DNA of 64,000 nucleotides from Agrobacterium fabrum str. C58 (GCF_000092025.1 NC_003062.2:1300001-1364000); one strand, 5' to 3'; shown: positions 1-8,498, counted from the first letter of the stretch. The notes: generated from the sequence alone by a model not told the origin. Numbers and translations: made by a program.

Positions 1-289
1 TGATGCTGGTGACACCGCCGGCCGCTGCCGCGCGCGAGGCGGATTCGATGGTCTCGCGGTGTTCGCCGCCGGGTTCGCCGACAAAGACGCGGGCATCCAC
101 CAGACCGGGAACGGCCACGATACCCGTGCAGTCGCGCACCGTCGCACCATCAGGCGCGCCTTGATTGTGCGCATCCTTGCCGGCGGCGAGAATGGTGCCA
201 TCGGCTCCGATGACGATACTGCCGGTCTCATCCAGATTGCGGGAGGGGTCGACGATTCGGAGGTTCTTGAGAACGGTAACGGCACTCAT
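1..289 (-). CDS. pyrC: dihydroorotase-like protein PyrC (N-terminal part, cut by window edge)
   Basis: Only the first 96 codons are inside the window. The start ATG overlaps the stop of pyrB (ATGA), so the two are translationally coupled. The N-terminus has the class I dihydroorotase/amidohydrolase layout: a short beta-barrel segment, then the [18 protein letters not shown] region near residues 56-73. Active class I dihydroorotases have DxHxHxREPG at this point, with the two histidines binding zinc. Here the histidines are replaced by Arg and Phe, and the following Arg by Gly. By comparison with the Pseudomonas PyrB-PyrC' complex, this may be a non-catalytic partner that supports the transcarbamoylase. 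The rest of the active site is outside the window, so lack of activity is inference. Confidence 0.85.
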   Translation of the reverse strand, partial: MSAVTVLKNLRIVDPSRNLDETGSIVIGADGTILAAGKDAHNQGAPDGATVRDCTGIVAVPGLVDARVFVGEPGGEHRETIESASRAAAAGGVTSI

Positions 290-1227
290 ACGCGCTCACC
301 CTGGTTTTGCGAGACAAGCAGGGTTTCCATGACGGCCATGCGCACGGCAACCCCCATTTCCACCTGGCTTTCGATGACGCTCTGCGGACCGTCCGCCACT
401 TCGGAGGCGATTTCCACGCCACGGTTCATCGGACCGGGATGCATGACCAGCGCATCTTCCTTCGCCGCTTTCAGCTTTTCGGCGTCGAGACCGTAATAGT
501 GGAAATATTCGCGCACCGAAGGCACGAAGGAGCCGGACATGCGCTCACGCTGCAGGCGCAGCATCATCACCACATCGGCATTCTTCAGCCCTTCCTTCAT
601 GTCGTTGAAGACTTCCACGCTCATGTCGCGGATACCGGAGGGAAGAAGCGTGGCGGGGGCGACGACCCGCACGCGCGCACCCATCTGGTTGAGCAGAATG
701 ATATTGGAGCGGGCGACGCGCGAATGCAGCACGTCACCGCAGATCGCCACCGTGATACCCGAAAGCTCGCCCTTGGCGCGGCGGATGGTCAGCGCATCCA
801 GCAGCGCCTGTGTCGGGTGCTCATGCTGGCCGTCCCCGGCATTGACCACGGAGCAGGCGACCTTTTGTGCCAGCAGCGCTGCGGCACCTGCCGACGAATG
901 GCGAACCACCAGCACATCCGGGCGCATGGCGTTCAGCGTCATCGCGGTATCGATCAGCGTTTCGCCCTTCTTCACCGAGGAATTGCCGACCGACATATTC
1001 ATCACGTCTGCGCCGAGGCGCTTTCCGGCCAGCTCGAAGGAGGATTGCGTGCGCGTCGAGGCTTCAAAGAACAGGTTGATCTGCGTCAGGCCTCGCAGCG
1101 TCGAGGTCTTTTTCTCGCGCTGACGGCTGATTTTCACCGCCTCGTCGGCTTTATCGAGAAGCAGGGTGATATCCTGATGGGAAAGCCCCTTGATGCCGAG
1201 GAGATGGCGATGGGGGAAGAAGACCAT
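286..1227 (-). CDS. pyrB: aspartate carbamoyltransferase catalytic subunit
   Basis: This 313-residue protein condenses carbamoyl phosphate with aspartate in de novo pyrimidine synthesis. The carbamoyl-phosphate loop STRT lies at residues 57-60, HEHPTQ at 135-140 and the HPGPMNRG motif at 263-270. Length fits the catalytic chain; no regulatory pyrI is present. The start was chosen at the ATG preceded by a strong CAGGAGG ribosome site, although the frame stays open 51 codons further upstream. It overlaps the downstream pyrC-like gene by four bases. Because that partner lacks its metal histidines, the pair may form a PyrB-PyrC' type complex. Confidence 0.96.
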   Translation of the reverse strand: MVFFPHRHLLGIKGLSHQDITLLLDKADEAVKISRQREKKTSTLRGLTQINLFFEASTRTQSSFELAGKRLGADVMNMSVGNSSVKKGETLIDTAMTLNAMRPDVLVVRHSSAGAAALLAQKVACSVVNAGDGQHEHPTQALLDALTIRRAKGELSGITVAICGDVLHSRVARSNIILLNQMGARVRVVAPATLLPSGIRDMSVEVFNDMKEGLKNADVVMMLRLQRERMSGSFVPSVREYFHYYGLDAEKLKAAKEDALVMHPGPMNRGVEIASEVADGPQSVIESQVEMGVAVRMAVMETLLVSQNQGERV

Positions 1228-1457
1228 GCGGTTTGCCTCCTGACGGGCGCCGCATTTTCCCGTGAAAATGCCCGGAACGCCCGAATGCTGATCCGTGCGC
1301 TCCATTCGCTGTGAACACGCCTCAGGAGTGCCGCGGAATTCGGTCCTGCGCTCTATAGAGATTGCAGGGTCGCGGGGCAAGCGCCTGCAACCGCTGAAAT
1401 GAAAACACGGTGCTGTTTCCTCAATCCGGCAAAGATGGTGTCCATCGTTCTGGACCG

Positions 1458-1889
1458 TCAGGCAATACCGTGTTCCTTCAGGAGCGCCTGCTCGTCACCC
1501 GATACCCAGCCGAAAACCTTCGGTTCGCCATCCAGTGTCTGAACGAAATAATGAACGTCGAAATCGATTGCGACATTCGATTGGCCTTTTCGGGTAAAGT
1601 TCGCTGTCCAGGACACATGCGCAATACAATGATGGTCATCGATGGCGGAAATGCGGATATCGCGGATACGTATTCCCTCCGTTCCTATGACCCGATAACG
1701 CTCATAAGCCTTCGTCATGGCCTCCTTGAGGTTGTCATCGTTTTTTCCGGTCATGACACCGGCTGGGGAAGCGGTGATGAAGTCGGATGCATAAAGGGAT
1801 CCGATCTCCTCCGCATTCATGTCACCTTTGAGAGATGTGTTGAAAAATCGTTCATATCGCTCGAAGAGCTTCTTCGCACTCGCCTCCAT
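1458..1889 (-). CDS. SnoaL-like / NTF2-fold protein
   Basis: A 143-residue soluble protein with the length and pattern of the SnoaL/NTF2-like fold: an N-terminal helix pair, then a cone-shaped beta sheet ending in a V-x-G-W-V strand near residue 130. Such proteins are small ligand-binding or isomerase-like domains, and the sequence does not show which. The start has an excellent site (CAGGAGG, 5 bases before ATG). No signal peptide or membrane segment is seen. It stands alone between pyrB and a long gap, so context gives no function. Confidence 0.75.
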   Translation of the reverse strand: MEASAKKLFERYERFFNTSLKGDMNAEEIGSLYASDFITASPAGVMTGKNDDNLKEAMTKAYERYRVIGTEGIRIRDIRISAIDDHHCIAHVSWTANFTRKGQSNVAIDFDVHYFVQTLDGEPKVFGWVSGDEQALLKEHGIA

Positions 1890-2246
1890 GGTTTCCTCCT
1901 GTGCAGGCTTTCAGCATGTGGCGAACCAAAAAAGCCTGTGGCAGGTTCCACATCAGGTGGTGGATTAAGCGGAATGCGCGCGATGGCACGCAAACAACCG
2001 GTCAGACTGGCTGTCGCAGGCCACGATAGGTATGGATATAAGGGGCCGCTTGCGGAAGTGTATCGGGTTTTGTCGCTGCATCTTGCCGGAAACGTGTCTG
2101 GCATTCTCGCCGCCGCGGACTTAAATCGGCCTCTCCCGAAAAATACTGAAAGCGGCGGCTTAATCGTCTCAATCGCTTCCTGTGGGCGGAATTATGCAAT
2201 ATCACCCCACTATGCAATGCCAGTATAAAACAGCTAGAAGCAGCGG
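1890..2246. other. intergenic region with no recognised gene
   Basis: This 357-base gap separates two divergently transcribed genes and must hold both promoters. Open frames crossing it lack ribosome sites and resemble no protein I know. No strong hairpin or repeat was seen. An AT-rich stretch just before the acyl-CoA dehydrogenase (around 2205-2235) is the likeliest place for its promoter. Confidence 0.4.
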
Positions 2247-3899
2247 ATGACCCAGAATTCCCGGACAGAAGAAACGCTCGCCGAACTGAACCAGCCTAGC
2301 CTCTGGTCCGGTATCAACGCCTATCGTTCCGATCCGTTGATCGTCGATCTCACCTCCGGCCTGTCGCGCAATCTGAGGGACGAGTACGACCAGCTCGGCC
2401 GTTACGTTACCTCGCATGAGGCGCAGGAACTGGCGCGGATGGCCAATCAGGGCGTGCCGCAGCTGCATACCCACGGCCCGCGCGGCGAACGTCTCGACCA
2501 GGTGGAATTCCATCCCGCCTGGCATGCGCTGATGCGCCGTTCCATGTCATCAGGCCTGCATTCCAGCGTCTGGGAGAATTCCCCCGATACGCGCGGGAGT
2601 GAGCATAAGGCCCGCGCCACGAAATTCTACCTCACCTCGCAGCTGGAGGCAGGGCATCTCTGCCCGCTGACCATGACGAGCGCCTCGGTTGCCGCCATCA
2701 TGACCTCGCCGCGGGTGCAGAAGGAGTGGATGCCGAAGATCCTGTCGCGCAAATATGACAGCGCGCAGAAACCGGCCCTGCAAAAAACCGCCGTCACCGT
2801 TGGCATGGGCATGACGGAAAAGCAGGGCGGCACGGATGTACGTGCCAACCGCACCACGGCCGAGCGCGTGGGCGAGGGTATCTATCGCCTCTCCGGCCAC
2901 AAGTGGTTCCTTTCTGCGCCAATGAGCGACGGTTTCGTGATGCTCGCCCAGATGGGCGACGGCATGGGCTGCTTCCTGGTGCCGCGTTATCTTGAAGACG
3001 GTTCGAAGAACGGCCTGCATTTCCAGCGTCTGAAAGACAAACTCGGCAACCGCTCCAATGCGTCGGCCGAAGTCGAGTTCACCGATGCCTTCGGTTATCT
3101 GCTCGGCGATCCCGGCAGCGGTATCCGCACCATCCTCGACATGGTGACGTTGACGCGGCTCGATTGTGCGCTGGCGTCTGCTGGCATGATGCGCGCCTCG
3201 CTTGCCGAAGCCGTGCATTTTGCCCGCGGCCGCTCAGTGTTCGGAAAAATGCTGGTCAGCCAGCCGATCATGACTCGCGTTCTCGCCGACATGGCGCTGG
3301 ATGTGGCGGCTGCCACGGCGCTCTCTTTCCGGCTGGCAACGGCCTTCGACGCCGCCCGCAACAATCCGGCAGAAGCCGCGTATGCGCGGGTCATGACGCC
3401 CATCGTCAAATACTGGTGCTGCAAGATCGCGCCAGCGCTTATCTATGAGGCCATGGAATGCCTTGGCGGCAACGGTTATGTGGAAGAGCGGCCGATTGCC
3501 CGTCACTACCGCGAAGCGCCGGTTAACGCCATCTGGGAAGGCTCCGGCAACGTCATGGCGCTGGATGTGCTGCGGGTTCTTCAGCGCGGCAAGGACCTGT
3601 TCGATCTCGTCTTCCAGACGCTGGAGCGCGATCTCGGACCTGCCGGCAAGAAGACCACCGATGTGTTGCGCGCCGCGATCGCCCTTGCAGAACGCGATGA
3701 AGGGGCGGCTCGCCTGCTGGTGGAGCAGTTCGCGCTTGCGGCCGCTGCCGCCGAGCTTTGCCGGCTCGGTGCCGGCAAGATCGCCGATGCCTTCCTCGAA
3801 ACCCGTCTCGCAGGTGGCTGGAGGCACACTTATGGCATGCTCGATTCCCGCTTCGATCCGAATTATATAATCGATTTATTGTATCCGCCCGCATCCTGA
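2247..3899 (+). CDS. AidB-type acyl-CoA dehydrogenase
   Basis: This 550-residue flavoprotein has the size and landmarks of E. coli AidB rather than ordinary 380-residue acyl-CoA dehydrogenases. It has a long N-terminal extension with the VEFHPAWHALM segment (about residues 86-96), the GMGMTEKQGGTDV flavin motif near 185-197, YEAMECLGGNGYVEE near 398-412, and an extra C-terminal helical domain that binds DNA in AidB. AidB is part of the adaptive response to alkylation; some homologues simply oxidise acyl-CoAs. No ada or alkB neighbour is present, so a repair role is inference. The start follows an AGCAGCGG sequence, a weak ribosome site. Confidence 0.88.
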   Translation: MTQNSRTEETLAELNQPSLWSGINAYRSDPLIVDLTSGLSRNLRDEYDQLGRYVTSHEAQELARMANQGVPQLHTHGPRGERLDQVEFHPAWHALMRRSMSSGLHSSVWENSPDTRGSEHKARATKFYLTSQLEAGHLCPLTMTSASVAAIMTSPRVQKEWMPKILSRKYDSAQKPALQKTAVTVGMGMTEKQGGTDVRANRTTAERVGEGIYRLSGHKWFLSAPMSDGFVMLAQMGDGMGCFLVPRYLEDGSKNGLHFQRLKDKLGNRSNASAEVEFTDAFGYLLGDPGSGIRTILDMVTLTRLDCALASAGMMRASLAEAVHFARGRSVFGKMLVSQPIMTRVLADMALDVAAATALSFRLATAFDAARNNPAEAAYARVMTPIVKYWCCKIAPALIYEAMECLGGNGYVEERPIARHYREAPVNAIWEGSGNVMALDVLRVLQRGKDLFDLVFQTLERDLGPAGKKTTDVLRAAIALAERDEGAARLLVEQFALAAAAAELCRLGAGKIADAFLETRLAGGWRHTYGMLDSRFDPNYIIDLLYPPAS

Positions 3900-4039
3900 C
3901 GGATAAAGGGTGGAGGGCTATTTTTTGCAGTCCCTGTGGGAGGGGTATCGGATTTGAGAAAATGCATTGGCGTGGGGAGTATTCCTGTCTTTCAGACAGC
4001 TGGCGCGTGTCCACGCAAGAAGACGGAGGGCGCCTGCAA

Positions 4040-4651
4040 ATGCTGACCTTCCGCTCCGCTCGCCCAGAAGATGAAGACGCGCTTTACGCCATAAGCCTTG
4101 CCACCGGCGATGCCGGGCAGGATGCCACCCCGCTCTACAATGATGGCCGTATGGTGGGGCATATCTATTCCGTGCCCTATCTGCGTCTCTGGCCCGATGC
4201 CGTTTTCGTGGCCGAGGATGAGGAGGGTGTCTGCGGTTACATCGCCGGCGCGCTCGATACAGTTTTGCACGAGCAACGGCTGGAGCAGGAGTGGTGGCCG
4301 CATCTGCGCGCCCTTTATCCCGATCCCGGCGGCGACCCGCAGACATGGGACGCCGACCAGCGCCGCGCCCATTTCATCCATCATCCGCGCAACACGCCCT
4401 CCTGGCTTACCGATCCCTTTCCGGCCCATATCCACATGAACCTCCTGCCGCGCACGCAGGGCAAGGGCGGCGGCACCCGGCTTCTGTCCCGATGGCTCGA
4501 CATGGCGAGACAGAACAACGTCTACGGCATCCACCTCGGCGCCAGCGAACGCAACCATGCCGGCATGCGCTTTTGGGAAACCCGCGGCTTCAAACACCTC
4601 GACAGCCACGAAACGCCTGGCAGCGTCTGGTTTGGCATGGCTTTGGAGTGA
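4040..4651 (+). CDS. GNAT-family N-acetyltransferase
   Basis: A 203-residue acetyltransferase. The N-terminus MLTFRSARPEDEDALYAIS is the usual GNAT opening strand and helix. The acetyl-CoA loop appears as RTQGKGGGTRLL near residues 146-157, followed by GIHLGASERNHAGMRFWETR, the last strand and helix with the NxxxxxFW pattern. An insertion rich in Trp, Asp and Pro (about residues 85-125) suggests an O-GlcNAcase-type or sugar-related GNAT subgroup, but the substrate is unknown. The start ATG follows an ACGGAGGG site. The frame stays open far upstream into the preceding gene, but without a good start. Confidence 0.82.
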   Translation: MLTFRSARPEDEDALYAISLATGDAGQDATPLYNDGRMVGHIYSVPYLRLWPDAVFVAEDEEGVCGYIAGALDTVLHEQRLEQEWWPHLRALYPDPGGDPQTWDADQRRAHFIHHPRNTPSWLTDPFPAHIHMNLLPRTQGKGGGTRLLSRWLDMARQNNVYGIHLGASERNHAGMRFWETRGFKHLDSHETPGSVWFGMALE

Positions 4652-4652
4652 T

Positions 4653-4671
4653 ATTGGCAGATTATGCCAAT
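4653..4671. promoter_or_regulatory. candidate parDE operator/promoter palindrome
   Basis: A 19-base inverted repeat, ATTGGC-N7-GCCAAT, lies right after the stop of the GNAT gene and 43 bases before parD. It overlaps a possible -35 box (TTGGCA, 4655-4660) that sits 17 bases before TATTGC (4678-4683). ParD antitoxins usually repress their own operon through such palindromes, so this is a reasonable operator guess. Confidence 0.4.
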
Positions 4672-4714
4672 CGGTGCTATTGCTAGGCGTAAATGAAGTC
4701 TGGTGGAGGCCCCG

Positions 4715-5011
4715 ATGCCAACGCGTAACGTCGTCCTGACACAGCATCACGAAGAGATCATAGACGATCTCGTCAAATCCGGCCGCTATCAAAACGCCAG
4801 TGAAGTGCTGCGTGAAGGCTTACGGTTAATTGAGAGGCGAGAGCGTCTTGAGGCAACCAGACTGGAAACCCTGAAGGTCGCGGCGCAACAGGGCTTCTGC
4901 GACCTTGACCAGGGACGTTATATCGATGTTTCGGATGATGCCCTTGACGATTTCATTTCCGCTTTCGGGCGCGAGGCTGAAGTGCGCCTGACCAAGTCCG
5001 ATGACAAATGA
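4715..5011 (+). CDS. parD: ParD-family antitoxin
   Basis: A 98-residue type II antitoxin. The N-terminal half reads as a ribbon-helix-helix DNA-binding domain (residues 1-50) with the typical ParD signature GRYQNASEVLREGLRL. The acidic C-terminal half is the likely toxin-wrapping segment. The chosen ATG has a GGTGGAGG site five bases upstream; an in-frame ATG four codons earlier lacks one. It overlaps parE by four bases (ATGA), so antitoxin and toxin are co-translated. By family knowledge it neutralises ParE and represses the operon. Confidence 0.9.
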   Translation: MPTRNVVLTQHHEEIIDDLVKSGRYQNASEVLREGLRLIERRERLEATRLETLKVAAQQGFCDLDQGRYIDVSDDALDDFISAFGREAEVRLTKSDDK

Positions 5012-5382
5012 CGACGTATCGTCTGTCCGATGCCGCACAATCGGACATCATTGAAATTCTTGGATGGACACACGCGACGTTTGGAGCTGCAGCGAGAAAA
5101 CGCTACGAAAAGTTGCTTGCAACTGCGTTGCGTGATGTTGCTGTTGATCCGCTACGCGCCGGCACGAATATTCGCGCTGAACTTGGTGAAGACGTGCGTA
5201 GCTACCACCTGCGTTATAGTCGCGAGCGGGCAAAAAGCGAAACGGGCCTCGTTAAAAATCCGAGGCATCTGTTACTCTATCGTGCACTACGACCCGGTTT
5301 GGTGGGTGTCGGCCGCGTTCTTCACGATTCGATGGAAATCGAGCGCCATCTTCCGGACGATTATGGTGATATTACTTTCTGA
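5008..5382 (+). CDS. parE: ParE-family toxin
   Basis: A 124-residue RelE/ParE-superfamily toxin. It begins MTTYRLSDAAQSDIIEILGWT, the usual ParE first strand and two helices, and ends with GVGRVLHDSMEIERHLPDD, where family members have the RVLHxRMD-H strand and helix. It is longer than many ParE proteins (about 95-100) because of an insertion around residues 70-90 (SRERAKSETGLVKNPRH). ParE toxins poison DNA gyrase. The reading frame is intact and the antitoxin is directly upstream, so the module looks functional. Confidence 0.88.
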   Translation: MTTYRLSDAAQSDIIEILGWTHATFGAAARKRYEKLLATALRDVAVDPLRAGTNIRAELGEDVRSYHLRYSRERAKSETGLVKNPRHLLLYRALRPGLVGVGRVLHDSMEIERHLPDDYGDITF

Positions 5383-5535
5383 GAAGGTCTGGAGGCGTCC
5401 CTGTTGCGTATTGAAAAAGGTGTGGCGGGCCCGTCATCCACAGGAACCTTCTCACCATCCACCCACCCACATTGTTCTTCCCTTCATGCTTTGTTAACCC
5501 CTTCAAAAGGCCTTTCAGAAAACGGGTAGGGAATC

Positions 5536-6180
5536 ATGCTGGCGACCGCAGAGGCGATTTCAGCCGACAGACCGGAAAAGCGCATCAAGGATCGTGCTCA
5601 GACCGAGAAGGCGATTTTTAATGCCGCCCGGACGCTGCTTGCCGAAGAGGGGTTCCAGGGGTTTGGCATCAATGCCGTCGCTCGCCGCGCCGGCTGCGAC
5701 AAGCAACTCATCTATCGATATTTCGGCGGCCTTGATGGTTTGATCGAGGCGATCGGCGAGGATCTCGGCTCCTGGGTCAAGGATCGTATTCCCGAAGACA
5801 CCGGCGGCATGTTTCTGCTGACCTACGGCGATCTCATGGAAAAGCTGGCGCTTTATTTTATCGATGCGCTGCGCAGCGACCCGCTCGTCTGCAAGATCAT
5901 TGCCTGGGAAGTCTCGGATGGTTCGCCGCAGGTCCGCCAGCTGGCCGAAGCTCGAGCCAAGTCGCTGGGCAAATGGCTGGAGCGCATGCGCGGCTCGCTT
6001 GCGGCTCCCAAGGGCGTAGATACCGCTGCCGTCAACGCCGTATTGTTTGCCGCCATCCAGCATCTCGTCATTTCCGCGGCCACCAGCGGCCAGTTTGCCG
6101 GCGTGCCGCTCAAATCCGATAAGGACTGGGATAAAATCACCACCGCCGTCAAAAGGCTGGTGCGCGGCGTTTACGGCTGA
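5536..6180 (+). CDS. TetR-family transcriptional regulator
   Basis: A 214-residue regulator with an N-terminal TetR helix-turn-helix: residues 23-70 contain TEKAIFNAARTLLAEEGFQG, NAVARRAGCDK and LIYRYFGGLDGL. The C-terminal ligand and dimerisation domain gives no clue to the inducer. The ribosome site GGGTAGGGA lies close to the ATG. It stands alone: the TA module upstream and the micro-operon downstream are separated from it by 150-250 bases, so its target cannot be read from context. A possible terminator follows. Confidence 0.88.
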   Translation: MLATAEAISADRPEKRIKDRAQTEKAIFNAARTLLAEEGFQGFGINAVARRAGCDKQLIYRYFGGLDGLIEAIGEDLGSWVKDRIPEDTGGMFLLTYGDLMEKLALYFIDALRSDPLVCKIIAWEVSDGSPQVRQLAEARAKSLGKWLERMRGSLAAPKGVDTAAVNAVLFAAIQHLVISAATSGQFAGVPLKSDKDWDKITTAVKRLVRGVYG

Positions 6181-6247
6181 CTGAAGTTGCCGCGGCGGGG
6201 AGGCACCCGAGGCGGGCGCGACGTTAATGAAAAATCAGCCATGTTTT

Positions 6248-6275
6248 CACCGGACGCGCAACCGCCCGGTGTTTT
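6248..6275 (+). terminator. candidate terminator after the TetR gene
   Basis: CACCGG and CCGGTG arms with a 12-base loop, followed by TTTT (6272-6275). It lies about 70 bases after the tetR-family stop. The stem is short, so the call is moderate. Confidence 0.4.
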
Positions 6276-6377
6276 CGTCCGTTCACGATGCACATTTTTT
6301 TCCACATGTCGCCCGCCTGTCGTTAACCATAATGACAGCTTTCATTTGCCTAGCCATGACGGCGGGTCCAGTGTGGA

Positions 6378-6393
6378 TTAACGAAATGTTAAC
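6378..6393. promoter_or_regulatory. CtrA box (TTAA-N7-TTAAC)
   Basis: TTAA, seven bases, then TTAAC is an exact match to the full CtrA consensus. It ends 33 bases before the GTG of the small membrane gene, within promoter distance. The right half also reads TTAACCAT (6389-6396), the half-site form known in rhizobia, and a second TTAACCAT occurs at 6323-6330. CtrA control of the downstream pair is inference. Confidence 0.6.
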
Positions 6394-6426
6394 CATGCGC
6401 AATGACTGCGCATAAGGGAGCCGCAA

Positions 6427-6588
6427 GTGAACCGCTGGACAGCCTTGGGCGTCATGATGACGTTTTTTGCTATGCTGCCGTTGGATATCGACGCGCCGGC
6501 GCTGAACCTATGCCTGATGGCTGCGGTGCGCTGGGCGGTGCTTGCTGGCATTCCTGATACGATTTTTGTGCGGGGGCAGACGGCATGA
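6427..6588 (+). CDS. small membrane protein, 53 residues, uncharacterised
   Basis: GTG start with an AAGGGAG site six bases upstream, 53 codons, and a TGA that overlaps the ATG of the next gene (ATGA). That coupling, plus a CtrA box just upstream, argues that this short frame is real. The protein begins MNRWTALGVMMTFFAMLPLD and has one clear hydrophobic stretch (about residues 4-18) and a second amphipathic one (24-42). I do not recognise a family. It may assist or anchor the DUF6105 protein encoded with it. Confidence 0.65.
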   Translation: MNRWTALGVMMTFFAMLPLDIDAPALNLCLMAAVRWAVLAGIPDTIFVRGQTA

Positions 6589-6902
6589 AGTGGTTTTTGA
6601 TCCTCTGGGCCGGCCCCGTCGCGCTGCTGGGCAGCTGGTACTGGCTGTCCTATTACGACATGAGCTTCGGCTTTTACATGCTCACGCGTCAGACCCATGA
6701 CCTTGTATTCGAGATCTATGGCAATATTCTCGGCATTCCGCCGGAAAACCTGCCGCCAATGGTGGCACGCGCCATAGCGGTCGATAGCCTGATCGTTTTT
6801 GCGATCCTTGCATACCGCAAGAGAAAGCAGATCGCCGCCTGGTGGCAGGGCCGTCAGTCGGCCGCGCGGGTCAGCGCGGAAAGCCTGTCCAGCGCGCCCT
6901 GA
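6585..6902 (+). CDS. DUF6105-like small membrane protein
   Basis: A 105-residue protein with an N-terminal membrane segment ([20 protein letters not shown]), a central conserved stretch around [17 protein letters not shown] (about residues 43-59), and a second hydrophobic segment near 64-78 followed by a basic RKRKQ turn. From memory this matches rhizobial DUF6105 proteins of unknown role. It is translationally coupled to the 53-residue gene upstream, behind a CtrA box. Its last 49 bases overlap the 3' end of ruvX on the other strand. Confidence 0.75.
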   Translation: MKWFLILWAGPVALLGSWYWLSYYDMSFGFYMLTRQTHDLVFEIYGNILGIPPENLPPMVARAIAVDSLIVFAILAYRKRKQIAAWWQGRQSAARVSAESLSSAP

Positions 6903-7333
6903 AGAATGAAACTCGCGGCCGCCGAATCGATGCGTTCGGCCCGCTTGGCGCGTGAGACGTCCATTTCCAGAAGCGCGCGCTCTGCCGCGACGGTTGAAAG
7001 CCGCTCATCCCAGTAAATAAAGGGCAGGGCGGTTTTTTCGCCCATGGTGCGCACGAAGGCGCGCGTCGCCTGCGCGCGTGGTCCGGCTGATCCGTCCATA
7101 TTTATCGGCAGGCCGATGACGAAGGCGGCAACCTTCTCCTTTTCGGCAAAAGCCAGCAGCACCTGCGCATCCTGCGTGAATTTCACCCGCTTGATCACCG
7201 GACGCGGCGTCGCGAAACGACGCGAGAGGTCCGACATGGCAAGCCCGATGGTCTTCGTGCCGAGGTCGAGGCCGGCAATCGCCTGTGCGGGCTGCAGCGT
7301 CTGTGCCAGTTCCTCGATGGTGAGTGTCGCCAT
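6854..7333 (-). CDS. ruvX: RuvX/YqgF-family RNase H-fold nuclease
   Basis: A 159-residue RNase H-like protein of the YqgF family, annotated as a putative Holliday junction resolvase and implicated in 16S rRNA 5' processing in E. coli. The first catalytic Asp is in [13 protein letters not shown] (D23). [17 protein letters not shown] and [12 protein letters not shown] (second acidic residue) follow, then the C-terminal [11 protein letters not shown] helix with the last Asp. It runs convergently into the DUF6105 gene with a 49-base overlap. The PhnA-domain gene lies immediately upstream on the same strand. Confidence 0.93.
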   Translation of the reverse strand: MATLTIEELAQTLQPAQAIAGLDLGTKTIGLAMSDLSRRFATPRPVIKRVKFTQDAQVLLAFAEKEKVAAFVIGLPINMDGSAGPRAQATRAFVRTMGEKTALPFIYWDERLSTVAAERALLEMDVSRAKRAERIDSAAASFILQGALDRLSALTRAAD

Positions 7334-7347
7334 GTCGCGTGCTGCCT

Positions 7348-7650
7348 TTATCTTTTACGGACGAATTCGGTGCGCAGCACCAGACCCTTGACCGCATCAT
7401 GCCTGCAATCGATCTCTTCGGGATTGTCGGTCAGGCGGATCGACTTGATGACGGTGCCCTGCTTGATGACCGTGTTGGTGCCCTTGACCTTCAAGTCCTT
7501 GATCAATGTCACGGAATCGCCGTCTTCAAGCACATTGCCGGCGGCATCGCGCACTTCCTTTGCACGGGCTGCCTCGGCGGCCAGTTCGGAAGCCGGCCGC
7601 CATTCGCCGCTCGCTTCGTCATACACGTAATCGTCATTATCCGCGGCCAT
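7348..7650 (-). CDS. PhnA-domain protein
   Basis: A 100-residue protein ending in the PhnA/YjdM C-terminal domain: [29 protein letters not shown] (in two adjoining strands), then [10 protein letters not shown] and [11 protein letters not shown]. The usual N-terminal zinc ribbon of full PhnA is replaced by a short acidic segment, so it is the domain-only form. Despite the name, PhnA has no proven role in phosphonate metabolism. The start was set at the ATG after an AGAGAGG site; the frame is open further upstream into the promoter of the divergent hydrolase. It lies 14 bases upstream of ruvX and is probably co-transcribed. Confidence 0.85.
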   Translation of the reverse strand: MAADNDDYVYDEASGEWRPASELAAEAARAKEVRDAAGNVLEDGDSVTLIKDLKVKGTNTVIKQGTVIKSIRLTDNPEEIDCRHDAVKGLVLRTEFVRKR

Positions 7651-7734
7651 TGTCGCCTCTCTGAAATATCGGTAGTGCGGTTGTTCAGGCCGTCCTATGT
7701 CATAATATACCGGCAATACAAAGGAGAACTTCCC

Positions 7735-8439
7735 ATGAAACTCACCTGGCTCGGCCATTCCGCCTTCCGTCTTGAAAACGGCAGTGCGAAGATCCTCATC
7801 GATCCGTTCTTCACCGGCAATCCCGGTTTTGCCGGGCAGGATGGCAAATCAGCGGCCGAAGGCATCACCCATATTCTCCTGACCCACGGCCATGGCGACC
7901 ACGTCGGCGATACCGTGCAGCTTGCCCGCGAAACGGGAGCCACCGTGCTGGCGAATGCCGATCTTGCCGCCTGGCTGTCCGCAAAGGGTGTCGCGAAAGT
8001 CGATATGGGCAATACCGGCGGGACCGTACATTTCGACGGCTTCTCCGTCACCTTCACCAATGCGCTGCATTCCTCGGCCCAGATCACCGAAGACGGCGTC
8101 TCCCATTCGCTCGGCAATGCCAACGGCCTGATGCTGCATTTCGAGGATGGCCCGGCCGTCTATCACATGGGCGACACGGACATCTTCTCCGACATGAAGC
8201 TCATCAACGAACTGCACCAGCCGGATATCGGCCTGGTGCCGATCGGTGATCGCTTCACGATGGGCGGTGCCGTGGCGGCGCTCGCCTGCCAGCGCTTCTT
8301 CAAGTTCCAGAATGTCATTCCTTGCCACTACGGTTCCTTCCCGATCATCGATCAGACGCCGGACAAGTTCGTGGCCGGCATGGAAGGCGCGGAAGCGCGT
8401 GTTCACACGCCGAAGGCGGGCGATACATTGTCCTTCTGA
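7735..8439 (+). CDS. UPF0173 metal-dependent hydrolase (metallo-beta-lactamase fold)
   Basis: A 234-residue metallo-beta-lactamase-fold hydrolase of the UPF0173/YtkL family. The metal motif HGHGDH is at residues 51-56. Other ligands come from NALHSS (about residue 105), the GDTDIFSD segment near 145, and CHYG near the C-terminus. The family signature [11 protein letters not shown] opens the protein. The substrate is unknown. The start has an AAAGGAGAA site. It is divergent from the PhnA-domain gene and upstream of gatC, with a dispersed palindrome in between. Confidence 0.92.
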   Translation: MKLTWLGHSAFRLENGSAKILIDPFFTGNPGFAGQDGKSAAEGITHILLTHGHGDHVGDTVQLARETGATVLANADLAAWLSAKGVAKVDMGNTGGTVHFDGFSVTFTNALHSSAQITEDGVSHSLGNANGLMLHFEDGPAVYHMGDTDIFSDMKLINELHQPDIGLVPIGDRFTMGGAVAALACQRFFKFQNVIPCHYGSFPIIDQTPDKFVAGMEGAEARVHTPKAGDTLSF

Positions 8440-8451
8440 AGCTCCGTGAAG

Positions 8452-8498
8452 AGCATGTCGTTGCCGCAAAACCGCTCCGCAGTTTGACGCGACATGCT
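8452..8498. repeat. dispersed rhizobial palindrome, possible terminator
   Basis: AGCATGTCG and CGACATGCT form a perfect 9-base inverted repeat, with CGCAAAACCGCT inside, and TTTCT follows. I recall very similar GCATGTCG...CGACATGC elements scattered in intergenic regions of Rhizobium and Agrobacterium genomes. It sits 12 bases after the hydrolase stop and could end its transcript. Only one copy was seen in this window. Confidence 0.5.

Noticed and set aside
307..1314. 335-codon plus-strand frame opposite pyrB
   Set aside because: His-rich shadow of pyrB with no ribosome site.
6187..6415. Two overlapping short frames (64 and 62 codons) before the CtrA box
   Set aside because: They overlap the terminator-like hairpin and the CtrA boxes, lack ribosome sites and have no protein-like pattern.
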